Source: Gigaspora margarita
Lineage: Eukaryota > Glomeromycota > Glomeromycetes > Diversisporales > Gigasporaceae
DNA: 64,000 nucleotides
Assembly: GCA_009809945.1 (NCBI GenBank)
Contig: WTPW01000087.1
Location: forward strand, 201,179 to 265,178
Direction of reading: 5' to 3'
The notes under the pieces are model-generated. The model did not search any database. It was not told the DNA's origin and worked only from the letters and a program-made list of their open reading frames with translations. Each line of letters begins with the position of its first letter. Within the stretch, counting starts at the first letter, position 1. A program made the position numbers and the translations under genes. Below, piece by piece: positions 46,261-58,983 of the stretch.

Positions 46261-47013
46261 TAGTAAACATGGCTGATCAAAATTTATCAGCTAAGCTTAG
46301 CTGATAAAATTTGGTCAGCTTAGTCAGTTTAGCCAATTTCCTAATCAGGTTTCAATCACATGACCAAATATGTATAGCAGATAGGTGCCCGACTGTAATG
46401 TTAAAAATACTTTATAAAAAAAGTGCAAATAAGTTATTTAATTATCATTATTATGCATATTTATATTTGTACGTGCATTTTCTGAATTAACTAATTTTAT
46501 TTTGGGTATAATGCTAATTTAATTATAAACAATGTATCCAAATATGATTAATAGATATTAATTTATGAACCTTTCGTCAATTGTCCTTTGTTATGTGTTA
46601 GTATTCTCATGCTACATCTGATTTAATAATAATTACTTTGTTAAAAATAATTTATTAACAGAAATATAATCATCGAATACCTACTGCATGATTATGATGC
46701 ATTTTAATAAAATTTCTTTGACAACTGATCCTGATGATTTTAATAATAACATACATGCTTTACAATTGTTATAAATTATAATGCTAGGAAAGGAGAGATA
46801 TCTTTAGCAATTTGTAATACGAAATATAAACCTGCTTTAAGTGCTCAAGAGTATTAATTGATGAAAAAACTACCTGTTTTTGTGCATAATCATGCGTAAA
46901 TTATATTTTCTATTTATGAGAAATAAAAATCGATTAGCCAATTTTGAAAAAATTAACTGGCTAAGCCGAAAATTTTGGCTTAGCCAATTTTTTCATATCA
47001 GCCAAAATCACTA
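46261..47013. mobile_element. Non-autonomous TIR element, block B only (hAT-type)
   Basis: 753 bp. The ends tagtaaacatggctgat / tagtgattttggctgat are inverted copies. Near-perfect 8-bp duplication aatatcac (46,253-46,260) / aatgtcac (47,014-47,021). Block A has the empty site aatgttacc near 11,501. Near-terminal palindromes (atcagctaagcttagctgat, 46,287-46,306, and ggctaagccgaaaattttgg.. near 46,960) could form hairpins. No coding frame. Confidence 0.82.
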
Positions 47014-47021
47014 AATGTCAC

Positions 47022-49949
47022 CTACTAGCCTTAACCCCAAACCATAACTGAGATACTACATTTTATTTAGAATGTGACATGTAAATTGGCACAAATAATC
47101 CTAGTCAATTAAAACATGAAGAGAAAATAGTAAATCCCATAGAGGGCATGTCAAAAAGCAAACGGTATGCCAAGTCACATGATACAATTGGTCAATCCTA
47201 TTGGTCAAAAATCAAATACTCTACAATAGCAATTTTTTATTTTTTATCTTATATTAAACAAAAAAAATATTCCAGGTATTTATTCTTGCAAATGGCAACA
47301 AGCACTATACAAGATCCCAAGTATGATTAAAATTTTAAAATTTGTGCACAACATCTATTAAACTTTGTAGAACACAATCAAAATTTAAACTAAGAATCCA
47401 GTATATAATTATTTTAGAGCGAATCTATTTGTAACTGGTGGTGACAGTTCTGAGCCAATCAAATTGCAATATTAGATATGACAAGAAATTTAAAAAATTA
47501 GAAAACCACAATAACTTAAAATTATGACTATAAAACCATTGTTTGTATCTAGCAAAAAAATATTTCTTGAGGCGTTTTATTATATAATAAATCTTCTTCT
47601 AAGGGTCATGTCATTAATTACCTGATTATTTTTTATTAGAGGTCTATACCCCTCCCTCTCTTTAATATAGATTTGATCAGGTTTCTATATATAATTTCAA
47701 CATTTTTACCCATCCTCCCTAAAAATTACCTGATTTTTGTCACTCCCCTAGCTCCAAATCTAACCCTAACCTAAATCTGGTTACTGTCACCACTAGTGAC
47801 AAGCAGATTTTTTTTATTATTTTATACACATTAAAATAAAAACTTTTAAATGCTTATTGCTCATATAACTCTTGATATTTATGATATCTATATACCATAC
47901 TTGACAATTAACTAAATCTATGAGATTACCTGAATATCTGATGCTCTTTTTTACCCATTTGAATCTAAGACTTTATAAATTCATTTTCACTCTATTAAAA
48001 ATGTAAACCATTATCAATAGATATTAAATTTGAAGTAAATCCAATGGATATCTAGTGGATTTATTATTAAATTTTTATCTAATGAACAATGATTAACATT
48101 TCTATACCTTATTATTACAAAATTACTCAAATATGAAATATAAAAAATGTATTATATAGATATAAAAATATGTCATTAACATTGTTAGTTTACAATATAT
48201 ATGTATTTAATTTTAAAAAATTTTGACTTATGCAAATATTGATCAAATCGTTTCAATTGATAATAAAGTTTGAAAAGCTAATAATAATTGTCATGGATTA
48301 TAACAAATTGGATTAAATATTGTTGGTTTTATTTAACCCTCTAAAAACCCACATATACTTGTTTAATCAAACTCTACTCTAATACTAACTCTAACCTTAA
48401 CCCTAACCCTAAAAAAATGTGCACAAACCATTTTTATTTTTCAGTGGTTTGTCAATTTTATTTATACTATACATATTTCATTTTAATCGGATTTAATTTT
48501 GGTCCGATTTCATTTTAATCAATCACAATAATCCTATAAAATGATTGTTTTAGTAAACTTATTCATTTACCTGTCTCATATCTAAACTAAATGTTTTAAT
48601 ATAAATTATTTGATCCAAAACCCATCTCATTCCAAAATAACACGCAACTTACAAAAATAATGAAGTACCTCAATAATAAAAGCACAAATTGCATATGCAT
48701 ACATTAAACCTAGTCCTTTATAGATACCATAGTATTGCATATGTAAAAAAGATATATAACAATTATGCCAAGTTTCAGGCATATCTTAAAAAATATCTAC
48801 TTAATAAAATGAGGTTCGAAAAAGGAAAGCTAAGATTGGAAAAGATGTATTTAACGATCTTCAATGAACGTCTATATAGTATCATGTGAAATATTTGATT
48901 GTGATTGGTCGGTTATGGGTTTTTTAAGCTACAATAATAAATGATTTTGATTGGTTAATTTGTCGTCATGTTATTTATTCGGGCATGCTCATAGGGCATG
49001 CCGATTTCTTTACCCGTGCCCCAACCCTAGCCATGGGGCATCCACTTATTTGCGCGGGTAATACAAACTCTTGAAGAGAAAAAACCGAACATACGCAAAA
49101 ACTAGTGTTTAAATCGGCCTTGGTGTACTAATTAAAAATATCGGGAATAAAATTTTACACTCTATAACCTTTAAATGTTAAATGTTTAAACTTATTAAAC
49201 ACTGATAATGCATATAACAATTACAGGCTAAATTCATTATGGTGAAGGCTTTAAATTTTCATTTCATGTTTTCATTTTCTACACTTAAATGATGTTAGAG
49301 ACATTAGGCACTGTAATATTATTAAAATATTGCACGATGTTGAGCACTGATAATGCACATAATAATTATAATTATTCTAAGGCTAAATTCGTTATGGTGA
49401 AGACTTTAATTTTCATTTCCAGGTTTTCATTTTCTACATTTAAATGAAAGTTAGATGCGAACATAATTCAAATAAAAAGAATTAAAGATGAATAGCTTAA
49501 ACAACATACCTTTCTGAATAATCATATTTAACTTTGACAGGTGAATTTTTATTGAAAAGTTAAGATAGAGAAATGAATAATCGGTCGATTTGTTCAGAAC
49601 CACAGTGACATTCCATTAAAGTAGCGATCGTGATGGCTTGCCGCAGAAAGCCATCTGTGTCGAATAAATAATAAAATCACATGTCTCCTTCCCTGGAGTT
49701 GGTAAGATGGGTCAGGAGAAAAGTTTGTTCGAGTCCTGGTGAATCTGTTTTCCGTTCTCTGGTTTTACATTGTTCTGGGACTGCTAGCCGCTGGTTTCTT
49801 TATACCTGGCATGTGCTGTGTGCAATTGCACTTGATCTTCCTACGTTTCTGATCATTCACATATTTTAGCATCGCATGACATGTGCTGTTGTTCTGAGAG
49901 GCAATGTGAAGGTCGTATGGATTCTTCATTAAATTGCATGATTCCCATC
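47022..49949. other. Non-coding part of block B
   Basis: Counterpart of 11.5-14.4 kb. Small frames (47,148; 48,689; 49,681) are not kept open in block A. A less AT-rich patch at 49,675-49,870 (14,135-14,340 in A) is well conserved between copies but its frame is shifted by one base. Confidence 0.55.
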
Positions 49950-50170
49950 TAGTGTTCCGATTGGTAAAAATTTGCAAATCGATTAGTTGCATTATTAGAT
50001 AATTAGCCAATCAAACCCAAGAAATCAACACGGATCAGCCCGACTAAACGGAATATCTCGGAATAATATTAATTGAATTATTAATCGATTAGATGTTTTA
50101 AAAATTTTTCAAATCGATTAGTTGAAAGTTGGCAACTAGTTGGTTTTTCAACTAACGATTTGGAACACTA
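49950..50170. mobile_element. hAT-type MITE, complete copy (block B)
   Basis: 221 bp. The ends tagtgttccgattgg and ccaaatcg-type right end (gatttggaacacta) are inverted; a perfect 8-bp duplication ttcccatc lies at 49,942-49,949 and 50,171-50,178. About 340 bp upstream of the first kinase exon. Its block A copy is truncated (14,406-14,590). Confidence 0.88.
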
Positions 50171-50513
50171 TTCCCATCATTCCCATTTATTTGGTGGCGA
50201 GTCATGTGAACCGATTTCAAGATTACGTAGATTCAAGATTTGTGCATCACGTATAAAATGACAATCCATATTCGGCTAGCGCAATTCTAAATGATAAAAA
50301 AACATAAAGCGATAAAATGTAACGTTCGTATGGTTACAATTTCAAAAAATATATAAATATAGAATTATGTGATGCATATTGTTTAAGTGCAGAAATTCAT
50401 GATTTACTGCAACTAATGCATTGTCCAATGATACATACGTACATCAATATAAACGTCATAGTAATCATTTCCTTCGTAGCATTACATTCACTCCGTTCCT
50501 AACAATTGAATAT

Positions 50514-50984
50514 ATGAACGTATTTAATTATCCAAGACTGGGGAATTATGGCAAATGTACACAATGTAAACAATACAACACTTCAGAGGCTTGGTGTCAG
50601 ACATGTGATCCTAATATAGCAACTCGAGGGTGGACAAGTGGGAATAAAGAAATTGATGATTGCATAAAAGAATTTCAACTTAAAGCTACAAAATATGAAG
50701 ATGTAATTGAATGGACTCCATTTGATAAACTAAATAATATGCAAAAGGTTGAAGAAATTGTATTAAATAAAGATGTTATTGACTGTATTTTAATCGATCC
50801 GAGTAACCTACGAAAAATTGAAGAGAAAGAAGCTGAAATAGTATTTGCAACAACTTGGTTGGATGGAGCCCAAATAATTGAAAAATATGATAATTATAAC
50901 CATATAAGGTCGCGCATATCGTGCACAGTTAAGCTCAAGATACTGGCAAAATTTCAATTAAATACATCAGATATTGTACAAGAA
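50514..50984 (+). CDS. Copy B exon 1, module 1
   Basis: 157 codons, MNVFNYPRLGNYGKCTQC to IVQE before gtaagt. It has the same insertion before the lost glycine loop as A exon 1. Loop region RKIEEKEAEIVFATTWLDG. Confidence 0.84.
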
Positions 50985-51019
50985 GTAAGTTCGCAACTTT
51001 AATCTTCAACAACGCTATG

Positions 51020-51265
51020 CAGTAAAACCTCTATAGGTGCACGCTCTTGGGACCAAAATTTAACAATGTGCACTTGGAGAAAAATAAGAATTTATAGAGT
51101 GCATATATATATATTTGGACCAGAATTTGAGTGTGCATTTAGAGAGGGCGTGCACTAATAGAGGGTACACTTATAGAGGTTTACTGTATATATTTGGGCC
51201 AGAATTTGAGTGTGTATGTAGAGAGGGTGAGCACTTATAAAGGTGCACTTATAGAGGTTTTACTG
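51020..51265. mobile_element. MITE inside intron 1, copy B
   Basis: cagtaaaacctctataggtg .. cacttatagaggttttactg, followed by TA. Same site and same internal partial duplication as copy A. Confidence 0.8.
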
Positions 51266-51340
51266 TATCATTAAAAATGCGCAGTTTATTTATTGATTAC
51301 TTAACTTATTAAATAATTTGTTTATTTATTTATTTAATAG

Positions 51341-51832
51341 TTTAAAAATCAAATGCAATTAAATAAAGATGGACTGACATCGGAGAATTATTCAATTTAT
51401 GGAATAACTCAAAACCCAGAAACTAATGAATATATGATTGTATTTGATTATAAAAGACATAAATTTTCTGGAAAATATGCGCAATGCAAACGATATAACA
51501 CTTCAAATGCTTGGTGTCAGACATGTGATCCTAATATAGCAACTCAAGGGTGGACAAGTGGAAATAAAAACATCGATGATTGCATAAAAGAATTTCAACT
51601 TAACGCCACAAAATATGAGGATGTAATTGAATGGGTTCCATTTAATAGACTAGATAATCTGCAAAAAATTAAAGCAAAAGGAGTTAGAACAATATTAACA
51701 GCCACTTGGTTGGATGGAGTCCGAATTATTGATGATTATAATGATAAATATATAGGATCGCGTATGTCGTGTACAGTTATACTTAAGACACTGACAGAAT
51801 TTCAATTAAATGCATCAGATTTTGTACAAGAA
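51341..51832 (+). CDS. Copy B exon 2, module 2
   Basis: 164 open codons between aatag and gtaagt. The first ribbon cysteine is Tyr (GKYAQC). Confidence 0.85.
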
Positions 51833-51922
51833 GTAAGTTTGTTACTTTATTATTTACATTGCTATGTCACTAAAGCGTGTGGTTTAATTTATTCATTTAT
51901 TTATTATTTATTTATTTAATAG

Positions 51923-52432
51923 TTTAAAAACCAAATGCAATTAAATAAAGATACAATTTCCGGACTTACATCAGAATATGGTTCAATTTATGGAATAACT
52001 CAAAACCCAGAAACTAATGAATATATGATTGTATTTGATTATCAAAGATTTGATTTTTATGGAAAATGTGCGCAATGCAAACGATATAACACTTCAAATG
52101 CTTGGTGTCAGACTTGTGATCCTAATATAGCAACTCAAGGGTGGACAAGTGGAAATAAAAATATCGATGATTGCATAAGAGAAATTCAGCTTGCGGCCAC
52201 TGAATATGAGGATGTAATTGAATGGGTTCCATTTAGTAGATTAAATAATCTGCGAAAGATTATATCGAAAGGAGCTAAAATGACATTTAAGGCCACTTGG
52301 TTGGATGGAGCCCGAATTATTGACTATTACGATTGGAAATATATACGATCGCGTATATCGTGTACAGTTATGCTCAGGACGCTCAAGACACTGACAGGAT
52401 TTCAATTAAATGCGCCAGATTTTGTACAAGAA
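51923..52432 (+). CDS. Copy B exon 3, module 3
   Basis: 170 open codons (A exon 3 is frameshifted). Carries the RTLKTL duplication; donor gtaagc. Confidence 0.85.
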
Positions 52433-52540
52433 GTAAGCTTGCTAATTTTTTATTTAACAATGCTATGTAACTAAAAATGAGCAGTTTGATTTATTTATTT
52501 ATTTGTTTATATATTTATTATTTATTTATTTATTTAATAG

Positions 52541-53035
52541 TTTAAAAATCAAAAGCAATTAAATAGAGATACTGTTTCCGGACTGACATCAGAGAATGGT
52601 TCAATTTACGGAATAACTCAAAACACAGAAATTAATGAATATATGATTGTATTTGATTATAAAAGACATTCTTTTTATGGAAAATTTGCGCAATGCAAAC
52701 TATACAACACTTCAAATGCTTGGTGTCAAGCTTGTGATCCTAATATCGCAACTCAAGAGTGGACAAGTGGAAATAAAAATATCGATGATTGCATAAGAGA
52801 ATTTCAACTTAAGGCCACTAAATATGAGGAAGTGATTGAATGGGTTCCATTTAATAGACTAGATAATATGCAAAAGATTGAAGCAAAAGGAACTGAAACA
52901 ATATTTACAGCTACTTGGTTGGATGGAATCCGAATTACTGATAATTACAATCCTATAAGGTCGCGTACATTGTGTACAGTTATGCTCAAGACACTGACAA
53001 GGTTTCAACCAAATACATCAGATTTTGTACAAGAA
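52541..53035 (+). CDS. Copy B exon 4 (= A exon 5), module
   Basis: 165 open codons with an intact acceptor aatag (52,536-52,540). First ribbon cysteine changed to Phe (KFAQC). QKIEAKGTETIFTATWLDG, VMLKTL. Confidence 0.85.
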
Positions 53036-53426
53036 GTAAGTTTGCTATATTGTATGACACTTAAAGACCACATTTGTCCCATTTTAGAATTTTAAAATTC
53101 AAAATTTCAACTTATTTTAAAAAGCTGTTTTAAGTTGCTTAATTTTAATTGGTCAAATTTCTTGAATTTTGATTGATATGGCTATATATTTTAAAGCTAT
53201 ATATTTTAAAAAAGTTATTATAACTTTTTTTTTAAAAAAAAATAAAGTTGTAAGTTATGATAAATTGATTAACCACAAAATGGCGGTCTGCTTTTTTTTT
53301 ATTATCTTTTTTAGATCAAAAGTTATTATCTTTTAAAGTTTTTGTAGTCTTTAAGTGTTGTGCACTGTACTTTGCCATTTAACAATGATATATCTCTAAA
53401 AATGTGTAATTATATTTATTTAATAG

Positions 53427-53930
53427 TTTAAAAATCATATGCAATTAAGTGAAGATTCAACTTATGGACTGCCATCAGAGAATATCCCAATTTATGGAAT
53501 AACTCAAAACACGGGAACTAATGAATATATGGTTATATTTGATTATNAAAGANANNNNNNTTATGGNAAATGTNNNCANTGCAAATTATATAATACTTCA
53601 GAGGCTTGGTGTCAGACATGTGATCCTAATATAGCAACTCGAGGGTGGACAAGTGGAAATAAGGAAATTGATGATTGCATAAAAGAATTTCAACTTAAAG
53701 CTACGAAATATGGAGATGTAATTGAATGGATTTCATTTGACAGACTGGATGATTTACGAAATATTGCAGATAAAGAAGCTGAAATAGTATTTACCGCAAC
53801 TTGGTTAGATGGAATGCGAAAAATAAATCTTGCATTGGGTAATTATGTACAATCACGTACATTATCATGTATTGTTGAACTAAAGACATTGCCTTGCTAT
53901 CAATTAAGCACATTACATTTTATAAAGGAA
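53427..53930 (+). CDS. Copy B exon 5 (= A exon 6), module
   Basis: 168 codons. A cluster of N bases at 53,547-53,579 hides part of the first CxxC; otherwise close to A exon 6. Confidence 0.82.
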
Positions 53931-54004
53931 GTAAGTTAAACAGATCAGACCTTATAAAGAAAGTAAGTTTAGTATTCTTTCGACTAACAATTTATATCTA
54001 ATAG

Positions 54005-54463
54005 TTTAAAAATCAAATAGAGTTAAAGAATAATAAAATCTATGGAATAACTCAATACACAGAATATATGGTTGTGTTTGATGATTATCAAAGACAGGAA
54101 AATTATGGAGTATGTGCACAATGCAAACGATATAATACTTCAGAAGCTTGGTATCAGACATGCGATCCTAATATAGCAGCACAAGGATGGACAAGTGGAA
54201 ATAAAGAAATTGATGATTTCATAAGAGAATTTCAGCTTAAAGCTACGAAATACGAAGATGTTATTGAATGGGTTCCATTTGATAAACTGAAGAATATACA
54301 AAAGATTGAAGAGAAAGAATTTGAAATAGTATTTGCTGCAACTTGGTTAGATGGAATGCGAAAAATTGAAACTGTTGATAATAAATATATGCAATCACGT
54401 ACATTATCATGTAAAATTGAACTAAAGGCACTATCTTGCTCTCAATCAAGCTTTATAAGAGAA
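54005..54463 (+). CDS. Copy B exon 6 (= A exon 7), module
   Basis: 153 open codons, two codons and more shorter in the TQ..TEY part than A. Third ribbon cysteine is Tyr (WYQTC). Confidence 0.83.
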
Positions 54464-54536
54464 GTAAGTCACATGTCATTTACTTATTAACGACCAACAA
54501 TGCAGAGCTATTAACTTAGTTTTTTTATTTCATAAG

Positions 54537-55012
54537 TTTAAAGCTCAAGTACAACTAGATACACTTCATAGAATTTATGGAATAACCCAAAATGCAGTAA
54601 CAAATGAATATATGGTTTTATTTGATTGTCTTTCAGATTTGAACATTCTGGAGAATGTACGCAATGTAAACGATATAACACTTCAAATGCTTGGTGTCTG
54701 GCGTGTGATCCTTATATTAAAACTCAAGGGTGGACAAGTGGAAATAATGATATTGATGATTGCATAAAAGAATTTCAACTTAAAGCCATATATTATGAAA
54801 ATGTAATAGAGTGGATTCCATTTAACAGACTAGATAATTTGCAAAAGATTGCTGAAGAAGAAACCCAAACAATATTTAGAGCAACTTGGTTAGACGGAAT
54901 TAGAGAAGTTAATAAAAATCTTAATTACATACAATCACGCACATTACCATGCACAGTTAAATTAAAGACATGGTCTACATCTCAATTAAGTACACCAGAC
55001 TTTATAAAAAAA
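54537..55012 (+). pseudogene. Copy B exon 7 (= A exon 8), frameshifted module
   Basis: 476 bp, not divisible by three. The frame opening FKAQVQLDTLHRIYGITQNAVTNEYMVLFD does not match the frame of HSGECTQCKRYNTS; the shift lies at about 54,627-54,645. It retains about ten codons that A exon 8 has lost. Confidence 0.8.
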
Positions 55013-55082
55013 GTAAGTTATTTCACTATAAAAGCTTACAACATATAATTAATCATCACATTAACACTATTTGATTACGAAG

Positions 55083-55556
55083 TTTAAAGATCACATGCTA
55101 TCAAAGAATAACATTTCTATACACGGTCTGACTCAAAATCTGTCTACAAATGAATATATGATAGTATTCGGTGATTCTGACTATTATAGTCATCAAAATG
55201 CAGGTACTTGTGTAGAATGTGAACGATACAATACCTCAGAAGCTTGGTGCCAATCATGCGATCCTCAGAAGGCGTCTCAAGGTTGGACAAGCGGGAATAA
55301 AGACCTCGATGATTGTATAAGAGAACTTCAACTTAAAGCAATGTCATATGAGTCTGTAATTGAATGGATTGCATATGATAGGCTAATTGATTTGCAAATG
55401 ATTAAAGATGGTTCTGAATCGATGTTTACAGCAACCTGGTTAGATGGGATACGAAAGATTAAATCTGTCGCCGGTGAATACATACAATCGCGTATTTTAT
55501 CATCTAAAGTTAAACTCAAAGCAATTTTCAATTTAAAATTAGATATTATAAAAGAA
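55083..55556 (+). CDS. Copy B exon 8 (= A exon 9), module
   Basis: 158 open codons after cgaag: FKDHMLSKNNISIHGLTQNL, CVEC / WCQSC, QMIKDGSESMFTATWLDG, VKLKAI, ending IIKE. Confidence 0.83.
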
Positions 55557-55643
55557 GTAAGTAATTGTGGACGATTTATGATATTGAAATTAAAATACTG
55601 ACATAACAAAATGTTCTAATATTATCAAATTTATTATTTAAAG

Positions 55644-56105
55644 GTTAAAAGTGATCTTAATGCGTTATCAACAAATTTTAGTTTTGAGGGCTATCAAATT
55701 TATGGAATAACGTTAAATACGATAACCGATGAATATATGATAGTATTTGATGTTATATATGGAAGATGTTTACGATGTGACAGATATAATACTTCTTTTG
55801 AGTGGTGTCAATCATGTGATCCACAAAAAATATCTCAAATATATGAAAGTGGAAACAAAATTATTGATGATTGTATTAGTGAGTTTCAACTTAAAGCTAC
55901 TGCATATGATAAGATTATTGAATGGATTCCATTCAACAGACTAGTTAATGTTCAAACAATTGGCAAAGGTGGCTTCGGTTCAGTATTTTCCGCTACTTGG
56001 CTGGATGGTATGCGAACATGGCAAAAATCACGCACTCAATCATGCATAGTTGCACTTAAGACATTGTCAGGTTCTCCAACAAGTTCCTCAAATTTTCTAA
56101 AAGAA
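55644..56105 (+). CDS. Copy B exon 9 (= A exon 10), active-type N-lobe
   Basis: 154 codons: VKSDLNALSTNFSFEGYQIYG, CLRC / WCQSC, GKGGFGSVFSATWLDG, VALKTL, ending NFLKE before gtatgt. Confidence 0.87.
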
Positions 56106-56280
56106 GTATGTTATTATTTTTTACATAGAGATTGGAATCGGTTTAATTAATTATAAAAGGTCTATGTTTAATTTACTAAATATATTAGTCGATCAAAATC
56201 AGTTCCAATCTTGTGATATCAACTATTATTATTAACTGCATCAAGCTAACTTATTAGCACTATTTATTTTATTTATTAAG

Positions 56281-57148
56281 TTTAAAAATCACATAAAATG
56301 TAGATTCGAGGGTAGTAACCTTGCGATATATGGACTAACTCAAAATGCGGAAACTGGCGAATATTTAATGGTATTTCAATATGCAAATAGAGGAAATCTT
56401 CATAAATTTTTATTATCGAATTTTACAAAACTTACATGGGAGAGTAAATTGCAGAAACTTGAATCTTTAGCGTATGATTTAGTTTACATTCATAATGCAG
56501 AGTATATTCATTGTGATTTACATAGTGGTAATTTTTTACTGAATCAGTCTATTGATAGTTATGTACAATCATATATTTCTGACCTAGGATTTTCTAGAAT
56601 GAAGAATGAACATAATTCAGAAAAATGTGTTTATGGAGTTATGCCATATATTGCTCCTGAAGTTTTATTGAATAAACAATATACACCAGCAGCTGATATT
56701 TATAGTTTTGGTGTTATTATGGCTGAAATGTCAACTGGACAAAGACCTTTTGATGGTTATCAATTTGATTTGAGTTTAGACAATAAAGATCTGTAGTGGA
56801 TTACAGCCAGAATTTGACCATGAAAAATCTCCTAATATTTACATTGAATTAGCTAAACAATGTATGGACTTAAATCCACAAAAACGACCTACTGCTATGA
56901 CAATTTATTTAAAAATTAGACATTGGTCAGAAATTTTAGATGGTTCGATAATTAATAATGAAGAACCGTCTCTAATGAATGAATTTTTGACCGCTGATGA
57001 GATGATAAAAAGAGCATCAATTACCTCTCCAAAACATCCAGATTCAATGTATACTAGTAAAGCTATTAATTCTCTGGAAATAAAAAATGCTTTCATCTCA
57101 GCTCAAGACGTAAAAGGTTTTTTTTACATTTATTGTATTTCTGTTTAA
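56281..57148 (+). pseudogene. Copy B exon 10 (= A exon 11), frameshifted C-lobe
   Basis: Open from FKNHIKCRFEGSNLAIYG to a stop at 56,794-56,796 caused by one extra base near 56,780. The original frame resumes (ICSGLQPEFDHEKS .. MDLNPQKRPTA .. KHPDSMYTSKAINSLEIK) to about 57,110. Catalytic-loop Asp and DLG are upstream of the break. Confidence 0.85.
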
Positions 57149-57479
57149 TAGAAATATTATTGATCCATCTACTTATTTCTTTTATTTAATATAACAAATA
57201 TAGTACAATATAATGAAAATCTCTCATAAAATTATTTTCAGAAGATACTTTGCTTTGTTTATATAAACGTTATACCAATAAAAATAACTATGCTGGTTTT
57301 TCAGTTACAAACTGTAGCGTTTATTAGGAACTTGTGGCAATGAGGAGTTCAGAATTAAAATGCAGGCATCTAATTTTGATAAAGATTGGTGACGTATTAA
57401 TTAACAAATAAGCGATGGAACAATCTTTGAATATGTTTATTTATATAACCTATTTTATTTATACTTTTTTACGTATTTT

Positions 57480-58030
57480 ACTTAATATGTCTAAAATTTC
57501 ATATTGACGTCAAACTAAAATATATGCAATCTTTTAAAGATACTTATGAACAAATATTTAAAAGAAATCGATGAATTACTGGAATCAATACAATTTATAG
57601 AATTGGATCGGGATTTAATCAGTGTTTAAAATTCAAATTTGGTTTTATGTTCTCAAAAAGAACATTTTTAATTTCTTAATATTTTTTAACAAAGTTTTTT
57701 TGAAAAGTTGGTTAAACATTTTGTCTATATATTGCATCAATTCTATTGTAATATGGGCATAATTCTATTAACTTGGCCTCTATGGTATTATTACCATTTT
57801 TCAGTCAATCCACATATTACTGTAATCATTGAGTTCCATATATATACATTTTTTATACAAATTGAGCTATTTGTGCAAATCCTAAATTTTTTTGTTACAG
57901 GCTTGTCATTTACAGGAGTCTAGTTTTGCTTTTTCATCAAAAATATTTCGATTTTTTGATTTTCAATAAACTAACAATCTCTACTTTTGATCTTTGGCAG
58001 TTTGCTTAAAAGTTCGCTTTGGAGACATGA
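57480..58030 (+). repeat. Small-ORF repeat unit, decayed copy (block B)
   Basis: Counterpart of 22,440-23,115 with an extra short insertion after ggatcgggatttaatc. Ends gcttaaaagttcgctttggagacat at 58,004-58,028, just before the empty Helitron site. Confidence 0.7.
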
Positions 58031-58036
58031 TACAAA

Positions 58037-58060
58037 ATAATATATATTTTTAAAAGATAT
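58037..58060. other. Empty Helitron target site
   Basis: aataatatata directly followed by tttttaaaag; block A has 5,447 bp between these two parts. Confidence 0.85.
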
Positions 58061-58078
58061 TATTGTAAAAAAAAATAA

Positions 58079-58155
58079 TTTAAGCGAATGTTCAGTATAA
58101 AAAACAACATAGCGAAGGTTCAGTATAAAAAATAATTTAAGCGATAGTTCAGTAA
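58079..58155 (+). repeat. Short GCGAAGGTTCAG array, block B
   Basis: Same motif and position as 28,594-28,680. Confidence 0.75.
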
Positions 58156-58264
58156 GTTAAATAAATTATGTAAGCAAACTGTTTGTTATTTGCATACCGT
58201 CCTGGATATTCATGTGATGGTCACGACGACTACGCACTTAGTTGAACAAATTTAATACGGTCGA

Positions 58265-58510
58265 TCTTATTTTCAATTAGGTTTCGAAAACCCCTTTATC
58301 TCTTCGCAACTTATAAAATTCTTAACAAATTGAATTATATTTAATATTTTATTTAATATGCCTAAAATTTCATCCCGAACCAACAAATTAAAATAAAACT
58401 AAACGCACAAATCAACTTAATAAAATTGATGAACTCTTCAAATTAGTGCAAGTAACAAAGATGGATCAATATCATATTTTACGCAAAAAAAACCCCCAAT
58501 TGATTTTTTT
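58265..58510 (+). repeat. Small-ORF repeat unit, 5' part, decayed (block B)
   Basis: Counterpart of 28,860-29,110. Confidence 0.65.
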
Positions 58511-58599
58511 CAAAAATAAACAAATATGTTGCATATCTCGAAAATCAATAGGGTTTTTTAAATAGCGTTTTTACTATGTTGAATATAAATCGGAAAAAT

Positions 58600-58983
58600 A
58601 ACAAATTTTATTTATCGTTTAATTAAAATTCGAATATACTTTATTTATTTGATCGTTTTTTATTGATAATTGATACTGCTTTTTATACTTAACATGCCTA
58701 AAATCTCGCATCGACAACGTCAAATTAAACAAATAAATAATTTTTTAAGGACACTTATGAATGAATACTCAGCTAGCACGAATAAGGTTGTTATTACTAA
58801 AGCTCTGGATAAAGCAATTGACAAACTATTGGAATTAATACAAGCCATAGAACTGGATCGATATCTTACTATACGTGAAAGAACAATTAAAATCCAACGA
58901 TTTTTTTTTCAAGTTCTTTTGCTTAATTCTAATAGTTTGCTTGAAAGTTCTCTTTGGAGGCATATTAAATAATCTTTCAACAA
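58600..58983 (+). repeat. Small-ORF repeat unit, well preserved copy (block B)
   Basis: ATG at 58,694 opens MPKISHRQRQIKQINNFLRT. One base more than A after gtgaaagaacaatt shifts the frame there, so the two copies read the downstream part differently. Confidence 0.65.

Larger units (their letters stand above)
50514..57148 (+). pseudogene. Kinase-like gene with tandem N-lobe modules, copy B
   Basis: Ten exons, all phase 0, corresponding to A exons 1, 2, 3, 5, 6, 7, 8, 9, 10, 11. A exon 4 has no counterpart. The splice sites of exons 3 and 5, which are damaged or next to damage in A, are intact here and A-type lesions are absent. Instead, module 7 (54,537-55,012) has a 1-bp frameshift in the linker before its ribbon, and the C-lobe exon has a 1-bp insertion near 56,780 (gtttagacaata against gtttagcaata), which truncates the C-lobe after RPFDGYQFDLSL, before helices G-I. 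Some ribbon cysteines are replaced (exon 2 KYAQC, exon 4 KFAQC, exon 6 WYQTC). Exon 9 keeps GKGGFGSV and VALK; exon 10 keeps HCDLHSGN, DLG and APE. Start ATG 50,514 chosen as in A. If the single-base changes are sequencing errors it would be a functional gene. Confidence 0.82.

Noticed and set aside
49681..49869. 62-codon frame MSPSLELVRW..
   Set aside because: The same sequence in block A has one base fewer in the middle, so the frame is not kept; no other coding sign.
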